Source: Chlamydiota bacterium
GTDB lineage: Bacteria > Auribacterota > UBA3054 > B51-G9
Reading direction: 5' to 3'
Assembly: GCA_030596365.1 (NCBI GenBank)
Contig: JAUVKG010000062.1
Location: 1-10,214, forward strand
Length of the DNA: 10,214 nt
Made by a program: the position numbers and the translations under genes. Shown here one piece after another: positions 1 to 6,757 of this stretch; position 1 is the stretch's first letter; every line of letters begins with the position of its first letter. The notes below the pieces were generated by a model. The model searched no databases, was not told the DNA's origin, and worked only from the letters and a program-made list of their open reading frames with translations.

Positions 1-1739
1 GTACCTCCTTTATTGTTATTAACGCTGCAGTCCACAATCGTAACTTTTCCGCCTGTATAAGCACAAATGCCGCCAACCATGCCCAAGGTCGAGTTTCCGG
101 AAATTTCCGAATCCTGGAAAAGAAGATTGCCGGGACTTCCCGAAAAAACGAGACTTAACACCCCGCCAACACCATTGCTTGCAACATTATCACAAATTCG
201 CGAACCGTTGCGCACAACCAAAGTCTCCGATGACATCCAGTAGATTCCACCTGCGGCATTAGACGTGATATTGCCTACAACTTCGGTATTATCGAGGATA
301 AATGGCCCGATAGTACCTTCAGCAACAATGCCTCCGCCACCCAGCCAGCCGATAGCGGAGTTTTCATTTATAGAAGAATTAACTATATACACATCGCTTG
401 TGTAGCCAAAAGCCGCACCGCCTCCTATTTCCGCAAAGTTGCCGACGATTTGCGAGTTGTCACACCGAAAGGTGGAGTTTATGCAGAAAAGGCCGCCTCC
501 GGCAAATGCCCGGTTGGCGAAAGTGTGATCCTGATTGCCGATAATGGAATCATAAATACCAATATTTGAGTTATACGCGTAAATCCCACCTCCATCGTGC
601 GCGTAGTTTTTCTGAATCTTGCTGTTGTTTGCTACAATAAGCGAAGAATCAAGCATACATATTCCGCCTCCGTCATTTCCGGCATAGTTCGTGGCATTGA
701 TTTCCGGGTGACCAATCTCAGCAAAATAAACGAGAGCTGAACTGTTTGTAAGATAAATTCCCCCACCGGCCTTGGAAGCGAAATTGCTGACAAGTCGCGC
801 CATGTTTGAAATTACCACTGTAGAATCAGCGGCGTAAATTCCGCCGCCGTTTCCGTTAGTTACGCTATTAGGCATATGTGCAGGAGGATACCAGCCAATA
901 TAAGTACCGGATCCGTAAACAGTAACTGAAGATCCTTTCTCAAGCAGAATGCCTCCACCGCGTGTTGCTGCTGTATTTCCAAAAACATCTGCATTATTGC
1001 CTATAAATAATTCACTGTCGCGTACTGCTATTCCTCCGCCTTCAGGCGCGGAATTATTTTCTATGTTAACAGATGCATGGATTAAGTCGCACCGGCTGTC
1101 GTCAAATAAGTAAATTCCTCCTCCTCCTACACCGGCGGTGTTGGCGGATACCGGGGAATTACCGTCAAGAATTATTTGACCACTGTGTGCGTATATTCCA
1201 CCTCCTCTGGTGCCTACAGAATTATTGTAAACCGGCGTATCAATAAGCGTCAGGGATGAATTGTCTACAAAAGCTCCGCCGCCGCTGCTGAAGATAACGG
1301 AGTTGTTATGAATACTGCATTGCCGTGCTGTTACCACACTGTCATATCGAATATCCATTCCACCGCCATTGTCTCCTCCACTGACTATCGTACCCGTAAT
1401 CTCAAGATCGATCAATTCAACCACCGAACCGGTAATATCAATGCACGAGCCACTTGATAAAGGCGGGTCAATAATCGTGCAGCCTGAAGGTAATTTTGTA
1501 ATATAATCAACATCATATTGACCATCGATGGTAATGTTTCTTCCATAAACATGAATAGTTTCGCCATAGAATCCGGTAGAAACAATTAACACATCACCGT
1601 CAATAGCGTTAGTAACTGCTGCCTGAATAGTATTATAATCAATTCCTATTCCGTTAATTCTTACTCCGGCAAAACATGTTGTTGTCATCATAAGAAAAGT
1701 AACAATTAATACAGATATTTTAATTTTATTGGTTTCCAT
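1..1739 (-). CDS. Exported beta-helix (Pmp-like) repeat protein, partial
   Basis: An open frame runs from ATG at 1739-1737 to the left window edge without a stop (579 full codons, C-terminus missing). AAGGAG at 1750-1745, five bases before the ATG, supports this start. Residues 1-24 look like a signal peptide: a lysine-bearing N-region, a hydrophobic stretch from about residue 8, and a likely signal-peptidase I site after Ala24 (CFA/G). Residues 35-75 (YNTIQAAVTNAIDGDVLIV, then NITIDG) match the usual N-terminal cap of right-handed parallel beta-helix proteins. From residue 125 on there are 16 GG-containing turns (GGGM, GGGA, GGGI, AGGI, VGGV and similar) about 25-37 residues apart, most preceded by N-x-(A/S) and followed by an aromatic or hydrophobic strand. 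This resembles chlamydial polymorphic outer membrane protein repeats (GGAI-type) and other surface beta-helix adhesins. Likely exported to the cell surface or secreted. The anchor (autotransporter barrel, sorting tail or other) lies outside the window, so adhesin versus carbohydrate-active enzyme cannot be decided. Confidence 0.88.
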   Translation of the reverse strand, partial: METNKIKISVLIVTFLMMTTTCFAGVRINGIGIDYNTIQAAVTNAIDGDVLIVSTGFYGETIHVYGRNITIDGQYDVDYITKLPSGCTIIDPPLSSGSCIDITGSVVELIDLEITGTIVSGGDNGGGMDIRYDSVVTARQCSIHNNSVIFSSGGGAFVDNSSLTLIDTPVYNNSVGTRGGGIYAHSGQIILDGNSPVSANTAGVGGGGIYLFDDSRCDLIHASVNIENNSAPEGGGIAVRDSELFIGNNADVFGNTAATRGGGILLEKGSSVTVYGSGTYIGWYPPAHMPNSVTNGNGGGIYAADSTVVISNMARLVSNFASKAGGGIYLTNSSALVYFAEIGHPEINATNYAGNDGGGICMLDSSLIVANNSKIQKNYAHDGGGIYAYNSNIGIYDSIIGNQDHTFANRAFAGGGLFCINSTFRCDNSQIVGNFAEIGGGAAFGYTSDVYIVNSSINENSAIGWLGGGGIVAEGTIGPFILDNTEVVGNITSNAAGGIYWMSSETLVVRNGSRICDNVASNGVGGVLSLVFSGSPGNLLFQDSEISGNSTLGMVGGICAYTGGKVTIVDCSVNNNKGG

Positions 1740-1744
1740 AACTT

Positions 1745-1750
1745 CTCCTT
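1745..1750 (-). promoter_or_regulatory. Ribosome binding site of beta-helix gene
   Basis: The minus strand reads AAGGAG followed by a 5-nt spacer and ATG. It fixes the start of the leftward gene, which has no stop in the window. Confidence 0.85.
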
Positions 1751-1788
1751 AATTATGATGTAATGAAAGATTATAAATGCGTTCTTAA

Positions 1789-1818
1789 ATTATACCATAT
1801 ATATAATGATAAAGTCAA
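1789..1818 (-). promoter_or_regulatory. Sigma-70 type promoter for the leftward beta-helix gene
   Basis: On the minus strand, -35 TTGACT (1818-1813) is followed by an 18-bp AT-rich spacer and a perfect -10 TATAAT (1794-1789). Transcription would begin near 1782, giving a leader of about 43 nt before the ATG at 1739. The match to consensus is 11 of 12 bases. Activity is inferred. Confidence 0.75.
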
Positions 1819-1905
1819 AAAATCGCGATAGTTCAAAATAAATGTTACCGAAAAACAAAGTAACCGATAAAACACGTTTCTCCATCATTCCACAATTCCA
1901 TTAGA

Positions 1906-1950
1906 CTCCCCTCCTTGTCGAGGAGGGGTGCCCGAAGGGCGGGGTGGTTT
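1906..1950 (+). repeat. GC-rich palindromic repeat, copy 1
   Basis: CCCCTCCT (1908-1915) and AGGAGGGG (1921-1928) form an 8-bp stem around TGTCG. It is followed by the small palindrome GCCCGAAGGGC (1930-1940) and the tail GGGGTGGTTT. The same architecture recurs at 8931-8977, and the tail recurs near 8032-8043. The element is much richer in GC than the AT-rich DNA around it. No T-run follows the hairpin, so it does not look like an intrinsic terminator. It lies between the two divergent promoters. Confidence 0.8.
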
Positions 1951-1963
1951 ATTCCACCTTCAC

Positions 1964-1991
1964 ACTATTAACTATTAACTAATAACTAATA
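1964..1991. repeat. Four 7-bp tandem units (ACTATTA / ACTAATA)
   Basis: ACTATTA occurs twice and is followed directly by ACTAATA twice (28 bp). The array sits between the GC-rich repeat at 1906-1950 and a second GC-rich segment at 1993-2010. No function is evident; it could be a slippage-prone spacer. Confidence 0.7.
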
Positions 1992-1992
1992 A

Positions 1993-2012
1993 CCCCGCCT
2001 ACGGCTGGGCAA
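1993..2012. repeat. GC-rich motif shared with 7980-7996
   Basis: CCCCGCCTACGGCTGGGC resembles CCCCGCGTATGCTGGGG inside the repeat at 7953-8043. It also resembles the reverse complement of the GGGGTGCCCGAAGGGC core of copy 1, so it may be a diverged or inverted piece of the same family. Confidence 0.5.
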
Positions 2013-2032
2013 GCTTCCAACTTTTCACCCGT

Positions 2033-2061
2033 TTGCATTTTAAAAGAGTTTTTAATATAAT
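2033..2061 (+). promoter_or_regulatory. Sigma-70 type promoter of the rplY operon
   Basis: -35 TTGCAT (2033-2038), a 17-bp spacer, and a perfect -10 TATAAT (2056-2061). The predicted transcription start is about 2067-2069, giving a leader of about 165 nt before rplY. It is the best plus-strand promoter seen upstream of the ribosomal cluster. Confidence 0.7.
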
Positions 2062-2134
2062 ATAGGCGACAAGTGGATTGATGACAAACCAAAAGTTTCT
2101 TTTCAGACGTCGGCGGCACGATGGTGTTGCCTAT
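2062..2134 (+). promoter_or_regulatory. Candidate alternative pairing in rplY leader region
   Basis: ATAGGCGAC (2062-2070) can pair with GTTGCCTAT (2126-2134) as nine base pairs including one G-U. This overlaps the 5' arm of the terminator-like hairpin at 2120-2155, so the two folds exclude each other. A weaker six-pair option is GTGGAT (2073-2078) with ATCCAT (2149-2154). The main doubt is that the predicted start near 2068 would remove most of the first arm from the RNA. The nine-pair fold therefore needs a start a few bases upstream, or may be coincidence. Confidence 0.3.
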
Positions 2135-2162
2135 TAAACCAAGGCGTTATCCATCCTTTTTT
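2120..2162 (+). terminator. Terminator-like hairpin in the rplY leader (possible attenuator)
   Basis: GATGG (2120-2124) pairs with CCATC (2151-2155). The helix continues through T2125-A2149, G2126-T2148, T2128-G2146 and GCCT (2129-2132) with AGGC (2142-2145) around a 9-nt loop, with one bulged T and one T-T mismatch. One base after the stem comes a run of six T (2157-2162). This is the layout of an intrinsic terminator, placed about 88 nt after the predicted transcription start and 70 nt before rplY. It could attenuate the ribosomal operon or end a separate RNA of about 95 nt. The fold was drawn by eye, without an energy calculation. Confidence 0.5.
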
Positions 2163-2232
2163 ATATATTTAATACAAAATAACGAGTAATTAACTGCTCC
2201 ATTTGATATAACCTTATTAGACTTTAATATTT

Positions 2233-2880
2233 ATGGAAGATTTAATTTTACAAGCAGAAACACGCGAATCGACAGGTGGTTTAACCGCTAGACGATTACG
2301 CAGACAAGGATTAACACCGGCTATTATTTATGGTCATAATGAATTAATAAATGTTAGTGTTAATTATCACAATTTTAATATGTTAACTCATGTAATGCAT
2401 TCTGAGCATGCAGTTATAAAATTAAAAATTGAAGAGCAGGAATTTGATGTTCTGATAAAAGAAGTTCAACGCAATTGCGTAACTCACAATATTACACATA
2501 TTGATTTTCTTGTCGTTAATCTTGACGAAGTTGTTAAAATTGAAGTTCAACTTGAACCTCTCGGTATTCCCGAAGGTGTTAAAAATCATAGTGGCGTTCT
2601 TGAGTTGCTTAGACGTGATGTTGCTGTAGAGTGTAAAGCGGGTGTTATTCCTGAATCCATCAAAATTGATGTTACAGCATTAAATATTCATGATGTAATT
2701 CATATAAAAGAACTTCCGGAAATCGAGGGTGTTATTTATGTGGGTGACCCTGAAACAACACTGATTACTATTGCTCCTCCTACAGTACATGAGGAAGAAG
2801 TGGTAGCAACAGATGAAGATGCTGAAGAAACTGAACCGGAAGTGATCGGCGAAAAGAAAGCTGAGGAAGAAGAAAAGTGA
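2233..2880 (+). CDS. rplY: 50S ribosomal protein L25, CTC/TL5-type
   Basis: L25 binds 5S rRNA in the central protuberance of the large ribosomal subunit. At 215 residues this is the long two-domain form. The N-terminal beta-barrel 5S-binding domain spans about residues 4-92 and contains ARRLRRQGLTPAIIYG (19-34), the conserved family stretch. The TL5 beta domain spans about 98-182, with the typical EVQLEPLGIPEGVK segment. A strongly acidic tail (about 187-215, rich in Glu and Asp) closes the protein. The ATG at 2233 fits the family N-terminus, but the sequence before it is AT-rich with no Shine-Dalgarno motif, unlike several genes downstream. It is the first gene of the cluster, behind the promoter at 2033-2061 and the leader hairpin. 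Its stop codon overlaps the start of pth. Confidence 0.95.
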   Translation: MEDLILQAETRESTGGLTARRLRRQGLTPAIIYGHNELINVSVNYHNFNMLTHVMHSEHAVIKLKIEEQEFDVLIKEVQRNCVTHNITHIDFLVVNLDEVVKIEVQLEPLGIPEGVKNHSGVLELLRRDVAVECKAGVIPESIKIDVTALNIHDVIHIKELPEIEGVIYVGDPETTLITIAPPTVHEEEVVATDEDAEETEPEVIGEKKAEEEEK

Positions 2881-3437
2881 TAAAATGTGTTGTCGGTCTG
2901 GGAAATCCCGGTCCGGAATATGTGAATACGCGCCATAATATCGGGTTCCGCGTTACTGATCTTTTGATAAAGAATACCGGTGCAAATTGGAAAAAACACT
3001 GGTGGCAAAATTATTGGCTTGCCCAAACTGAAGTGCCATACAAACTTATTTGCTGTAAACCCGCAACTTATATGAATTTAAGCGGCAAAGCTGTTTATAA
3101 AGTTGTAAAAAAATTCAGACTGAATGCCGATGAACTGCTGGTTGTATATGATGATGTGGATCTTCCTTTAGGAAAATTGCGCGTTAGAACCGCCGGGAGT
3201 TCCGGAGGGCATAACGGTTTACAGTCAATTATAAATTATCTTGGCACAAATAACATCCCAAGATTGAGAATAGGAATTGGAAAGGGAAATTGCGGGAAAA
3301 TCGGGCATGTACTTGGTAATTTTGAAAATGAAGAAATAGAAACTGTTGAGCAAATGACGGAAAAAGCGGTTGAAGCAATCAATCAATTGTTTTCAGATCC
3401 ATGGGATAGAGCTGTTCAACAAATAAATACTTTATAA
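2877..3437 (+). CDS. pth: Peptidyl-tRNA hydrolase
   Basis: Pth cleaves the ester bond of peptidyl-tRNAs released from stalled ribosomes and so recycles tRNA in the cytoplasm. The 186-residue length is normal. Conserved active-site residues are visible: Asn10 in GLGNPGPEY, the catalytic His20 in TRHNIGF, Asn67 in KPATYMNLSG, Asp92 in VYDDVDLPLG, and Asn113 in GSSGGHNGLQS. The start is GTG at 2877, overlapping the rplY stop in the form GTGA (4-nt overlap), so translation is probably coupled. GAGG at 2863-2866 inside the rplY tail can serve as ribosome binding site. Pairing of rplY with pth is a common arrangement in bacteria. Nothing is truncated or missing. Confidence 0.96.
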   Translation: MIKCVVGLGNPGPEYVNTRHNIGFRVTDLLIKNTGANWKKHWWQNYWLAQTEVPYKLICCKPATYMNLSGKAVYKVVKKFRLNADELLVVYDDVDLPLGKLRVRTAGSSGGHNGLQSIINYLGTNNIPRLRIGIGKGNCGKIGHVLGNFENEEIETVEQMTEKAVEAINQLFSDPWDRAVQQINTL

Positions 3438-3472
3438 AATTTGAATTAACTTTAATTATTTATACGAAACGT

Positions 3473-3480
3473 AAGGGAGA
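3473..3480 (+). promoter_or_regulatory. Ribosome binding site of rpsF (supports GTG start)
   Basis: AAGGGAGA, with GGGAG at 3475-3479, lies nine bases before the GTG at 3489 and decides this non-ATG start. Confidence 0.75.
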
Positions 3481-3488
3481 CAAAACCT

Positions 3489-3773
3489 GTGAAAAAATAC
3501 GAAGCGTTGTTTATTATTGAACCGGATGCCGCAAGCGAACGGTTTGATAAGGTAAAAAAAGAAATTAGCGATAATATCGAGCGAGTTAAAGGTATTGTTG
3601 ATGAATGCGAAGAACTCGGTCAGCGGCAATTATGTTATGACATCCGTCATAATAAAGAAGGCTTTTACTATTTGGTTAAATTTGCTGTTGAGCCTAATTT
3701 AATTAATGAAGTTCGTGACAGATACGAATTGAGTAAAGATATTTTACGATTTTTAATCTCTTCCGTAGAATAG
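3489..3773 (+). CDS. rpsF: 30S ribosomal protein S6
   Basis: S6 binds 16S rRNA of the small-subunit platform together with S18, whose gene follows one gene later. The N-terminus KKYEALFIIEPD (2-13) is the family signature strand. QRQLCYDIRHNKEGFYYLVKF (about 46-66) matches the conserved central strands, and the protein ends in the expected RFLISS strand. At 94 residues it is the minimal S6 length, with no C-terminal extension. The start is GTG, backed by a good ribosome binding site. The 51-nt gap after pth is AT-rich and shows no convincing promoter, so cotranscription with rplY-pth is likely. Confidence 0.95.
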   Translation: MKKYEALFIIEPDAASERFDKVKKEISDNIERVKGIVDECEELGQRQLCYDIRHNKEGFYYLVKFAVEPNLINEVRDRYELSKDILRFLISSVE

Positions 3774-3798
3774 CATTTTCAGTAATGCGACTTTTACC

Positions 3799-4578
3799 AT
3801 GAAATCTCTTGCTTTCAAATCAGGATGCTTGCTGTGCTTTTTTATAGGAATTTTTCTTTTTACAGGTTGCGCAAACTTTACTTATGAATCTCAGTCATGG
3901 CGCGTTGCAGAAGTCTCCGATAGTGAAGCAAATATTATTGTTCGTTATACAGGCATCGGGGCATCATCTAAAAACATTAAAAAACGTGCAAAAAAAACAC
4001 GAAAACTTGTTGAAATAGCTACTGAAAAAAGTACTGATGATCCAATTACTCCGAAACTCAGAAATGCTAGCAGAAGAATTTTTATTCAGGAAGGTAAGGT
4101 CATAGTTGAGGAAACCGGAACAATGAGAAACCCGCTTTCATGGTTCGAGCAAACGGGTTTAAATTTTCTAAATTGGTTTTATGACCCTATTGATCTTTCT
4201 CTTTCCGGAAAATATATTGTTAAATCAGGATGGGATGACTCGGATGTTTTGCTCGCAACAAACGGACGCGTAATTGATGAAGATTCTTTTTCGTCATCCA
4301 AGCTTCTTCGCATAGACACTCCACTGGCAATTGGCGGAGATACACAGTGGCTCCGTGATATTCCCAGAGGCGTGGAAGATCTTTCGGAGAAGGAAAAACA
4401 TCAGGTGATTGTATGGCCCCGTTCAGCACGGATGTTTTACTGGAAATTTACCGGTCCGGCATTTAATAAGAGTTGGCAATCACTTGCCCATGAATTTACC
4501 GCTTTAATGGAAGCCGCAGGACATGATCCAAGCGGAATGACGCCGGTTGAAGAAAATACTGACACAAAATTAAAATAG
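3799..4578 (+). CDS. Predicted lipoprotein of unknown function in the rpsF-rpsR interval
   Basis: I do not recognise this 259-residue protein. A basic N-terminus and a hydrophobic stretch (10-21) lead to the lipobox LFTGC, with Cys24 as the predicted lipidation site. Ala25 at position +2 would not retain it in the inner membrane under the E. coli rule, so an outer-membrane location is plausible. Residues 50-75 are Lys/Arg-rich (NIKKRAKKTRK). The mature part contains several aromatic clusters (NPLSWFEQTGLNFLNWFYDP; ARMFYWKF) and ends in a polar tail. No catalytic motif is apparent. No Shine-Dalgarno motif precedes the ATG. It starts 25 bases after rpsF and ends 42 bases before rpsR, on the same strand. 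In many bacteria this slot holds ssb, and in E. coli priB; this protein resembles neither. It shows no sign of decay. A role linked to the ribosomal genes is not implied by the sequence. Confidence 0.8.
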   Translation: MKSLAFKSGCLLCFFIGIFLFTGCANFTYESQSWRVAEVSDSEANIIVRYTGIGASSKNIKKRAKKTRKLVEIATEKSTDDPITPKLRNASRRIFIQEGKVIVEETGTMRNPLSWFEQTGLNFLNWFYDPIDLSLSGKYIVKSGWDDSDVLLATNGRVIDEDSFSSSKLLRIDTPLAIGGDTQWLRDIPRGVEDLSEKEKHQVIVWPRSARMFYWKFTGPAFNKSWQSLAHEFTALMEAAGHDPSGMTPVEENTDTKLK

Positions 4579-4620
4579 ACAATTTGAACTTATTAACCTT
4601 AATTTTTATCTGAAATCCTT

Positions 4621-4869
4621 ATGGCAAATAACAGAAAAAGACCAAGAATCGAGAAGGCAACCTGCAATTTTTGCGAAAATAAAGTCCGCCAAATCGATTA
4701 TAAAGATGTGGAAACTCTTAAAAACTATCTGAGTGACTATGGACGTATAACCCCGCGTTATATCAACGGTAATTGTGCGCGTCATCAGAGAATGATGGCT
4801 CATGCAATTAAACTTGCGCGTTTTATGGCGATGCTGCCCTATGTTGGCGCAGTTCATGGTGATGAATAA
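4621..4869 (+). CDS. rpsR: 30S ribosomal protein S18, zinc-binding type
   Basis: S18 sits on the small-subunit platform as the partner of S6. The 82 residues carry a likely zinc site: Cys15-x-x-Cys18 in ATCNFCENK and Cys52-x-x-His55 in GNCARHQR. Many bacterial S18 proteins lack this site. Other conserved elements are IDYKDVETLKNYLSDYGRITPR (25-46) and AHAIKLARFMAMLPYV near the C-terminus. The ATG at 4621 gives the usual short basic N-terminus. No Shine-Dalgarno motif precedes it; the upstream bases are AT-rich. rplI follows 21 bases downstream, the usual neighbour. Confidence 0.95.
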   Translation: MANNRKRPRIEKATCNFCENKVRQIDYKDVETLKNYLSDYGRITPRYINGNCARHQRMMAHAIKLARFMAMLPYVGAVHGDE

Positions 4870-4890
4870 ATTGATAATGGAGAAAATAAA

Positions 4891-5334
4891 ATGGATGTAA
4901 TCCTACGTTTTGATGTACCTAAATTGGGTCGCGCAGGGCAGGCAGTTAAAGTATCTGACGGCTATGCAAGAAATTACCTTTTCCCTCAATCTCTTGCTGA
5001 AGCAGCAACTAAAGATAACATGGCTAAAATCGAAGCTGAACTTCGTAAACGCTCTGTCGCTGAAGAAAAAGAAAAAGAAGCATGCGAAACTTTGGCAGCT
5101 AAACTCGCTGAAGTTTCTGTAACTATTCCCAGAAAAGCCGGCGAAGATGATAAACTTTTCGGTTCTGTGACTAACATTGATATCGCAAAAGCTCTTGAAA
5201 AAGAAGGTATCACAATCGACCGTAAAAAAATTCTCGTTGATCCTCCTATAAGAGAACTCGGGGTCGTATCTGTCGATATCTCTTTGCATTATGATGTTAC
5301 AGCCACCGTGCGAGTCTGGGTTGTAAGGGAATAA
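4891..5334 (+). CDS. rplI: 50S ribosomal protein L9
   Basis: L9 binds 23S rRNA near the L1 stalk and helps keep the reading frame. The N-terminal domain shows the family signature GRAGQAVKVSDGYARNYLFPQSLA (13-36). A long charged helix follows (about 41-75, rich in Glu, Lys and Ala), then the C-terminal domain, which includes KLFGSVTNIDIAKAL (88-102). The length of 147 is standard. GGAG at 4879-4882, eight bases before the ATG, is a good ribosome binding site. dnaB begins six bases after the stop, so the two are almost certainly cotranscribed. Confidence 0.96.
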   Translation: MDVILRFDVPKLGRAGQAVKVSDGYARNYLFPQSLAEAATKDNMAKIEAELRKRSVAEEKEKEACETLAAKLAEVSVTIPRKAGEDDKLFGSVTNIDIAKALEKEGITIDRKKILVDPPIRELGVVSVDISLHYDVTATVRVWVVRE

Positions 5335-5340
5335 TTTCCG

Positions 5341-6741
5341 ATGCCCTCTTACGAGTCAACTTTATCCCGGAATAATAATATCACCAATCGCATTCCGCCT
5401 CACAGTAAAGAGGCTGAGCAATGCGTTCTCGGTGCTATGATGCTTGACGAAACTGTCCTCGTTGCAGCGATTGACGCTCTCAGCACAAAATCTTTTTATT
5501 TTCCGGGACATAGACATATCTTTTCCGCTGCAGAAAATCTCTTCAGTAAACAATCCCCTGTTGATGTTATTACTGTCTCTGATGAACTGGCTTCCGGTGA
5601 ACTCCTTGAGCAGGCCGGTGGACCGGTTTACCTGAGTGAACTTGTTGATACGGTTCCCACTACAGCAAATTATGAACATTATATAAAAATCGTTCGTAGT
5701 AAATGGCTAATGCGGGAACTCATTTCTGCTACCAACCGTATTGTCAGTAAATGTTATGAAGGCAACCAGGAAGTTGGAGAATTGCTTGGTTCCGCTCAGG
5801 CTGAACTCTTTGATATCGACAAATTGCGCGAACACGGAGAATTCAAAAAACTTGGCCAAATGATGGGCGAAGCCGCAATACATCTGAAAAAACTGATTGA
5901 TAAAAAAGGCGGTATTACAGGCGTCGATACAGGCTTTGCAAAACTAAATGAAATGACTACCGGACTGCACGGCGGAGAATTGATTATCATTGCCGCACGA
6001 CCATCCGTTGGCAAAACCGCTTTGGCTCTGAATCTCGCCGAAAATGCTGCTATCAATGATAATAAAGCCGTTGCTATTTTTTCCCTCGAAATGACCGCGC
6101 TCCAGCTCGTAATGAGAATTCTTGCTTCACATGTGAGAATCGATGCGCAAAAACTGCGCAGGGGAGGACTGACTCAGCAAGATCTCTCTCTTCTTTTAAA
6201 CGCTAGCGCCGCACTCAAAAAAGCTGATATTTACATCGATCCATCTGCCACTCTTACTCCTCTTGAAGTTAGCGCGCGATGCAGGCGGCTTAAAGCTGAA
6301 AATCCAAATTTGGGCCTCGTTATTATTGATTATATCCAGCTAATGCAAGGTGCCGGTAAAAGTTCAGAAAACAGACAACAGGAAATTTCTTATATCTCAC
6401 GCTCCCTTAAAGCATTGGCGCTTGAACTGGATTTACCCGTCGTCGCCCTTTCACAGCTTAACAGAGAGTCTGAAAAAGGTAACGAAAAAGGCACTCGTCC
6501 TAAATTGAGCCAGTTAAGAGAATCAGGCGCTATTGAGCAGGATGCAGATTTAGTTCTTTTGCTGTTTAGAAAATATATGACTTCTCATGATCCCAAAGAT
6601 GAAAATACAGCGGAACTTATCGTCGCAAAACAGCGTAACGGACCTATTGGAAATATTCTTCTTAAATTTGAAACTAATTACGCGAGATTTGAAGACCCGC
6701 CTGAGGGATTCGCGGAAATGTATTATGGTGATAATGATTAA
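5341..6741 (+). CDS. dnaB: Replicative DNA helicase DnaB
   Basis: DnaB is the hexameric 5'-3' helicase that unwinds DNA at the replication fork and recruits primase. The 466 residues are full length without an intein. The N-terminal primase-interacting domain spans about 17-120 (PPHSKEAEQCVLGAMMLD is its hallmark start). A linker of about 150-185 leads to the RecA-like motor. The Walker A loop is ARPSVGKT (219-226), with Val223 where Met is usual. IFSLEM follows. The Walker B strand VIIDYIQLM carries Asp330. SQLNRESEK and LSQLRESGAIEQDADLVLLLFR match later helicase motifs, and KQRNGPIG near the C-terminus supplies the arginine finger region. AGGGA at 5326-5330 inside the end of rplI is the probable ribosome binding site. 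The link to rplI is common among bacteria. Confidence 0.97.
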   Translation: MPSYESTLSRNNNITNRIPPHSKEAEQCVLGAMMLDETVLVAAIDALSTKSFYFPGHRHIFSAAENLFSKQSPVDVITVSDELASGELLEQAGGPVYLSELVDTVPTTANYEHYIKIVRSKWLMRELISATNRIVSKCYEGNQEVGELLGSAQAELFDIDKLREHGEFKKLGQMMGEAAIHLKKLIDKKGGITGVDTGFAKLNEMTTGLHGGELIIIAARPSVGKTALALNLAENAAINDNKAVAIFSLEMTALQLVMRILASHVRIDAQKLRRGGLTQQDLSLLLNASAALKKADIYIDPSATLTPLEVSARCRRLKAENPNLGLVIIDYIQLMQGAGKSSENRQQEISYISRSLKALALELDLPVVALSQLNRESEKGNEKGTRPKLSQLRESGAIEQDADLVLLLFRKYMTSHDPKDENTAELIVAKQRNGPIGNILLKFETNYARFEDPPEGFAEMYYGDND

Positions 6742-6757
6742 TTTAAAATATTGATAT

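Noticed and set aside
1906..1950. GC-rich hairpins considered as intrinsic terminators or a CRISPR array
   Set aside because: No T-run follows any copy, so they are weak terminators. Copies are irregularly spaced and diverged, with no unique spacers of constant length, so they are not CRISPR.
2203..2230. TTGATA-N16-TAATAT as a second promoter for rplY
   Set aside because: The predicted transcription start would fall inside rplY, after its ATG, so it cannot serve this gene.
2736..3026. Minus-strand open frame over the rplY/pth junction
   Set aside because: It is antisense to two well-supported genes, has a serine-rich product mirroring the acidic tail of L25, and has no ribosome binding site.
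3785..3802. Five-codon open frame (ATG CGA CTT TTA CCA TGA) overlapping the lipoprotein ATG
   Set aside because: It could suggest translational coupling, but has no ribosome binding site and is too short to separate from chance.
4584..4612. TTGAAC-N17-TATCTG as an internal promoter for rpsR
   Set aside because: The -10 matches consensus at only three positions and would give an almost leaderless transcript; chance is likely in AT-rich DNA.
4903..5289. Open frame of 128 codons on the minus strand across rplI
   Set aside because: It lies antisense inside an unmistakable L9 gene and its product is Phe/Ser/Cys-rich low-complexity sequence, typical of a shadow frame.
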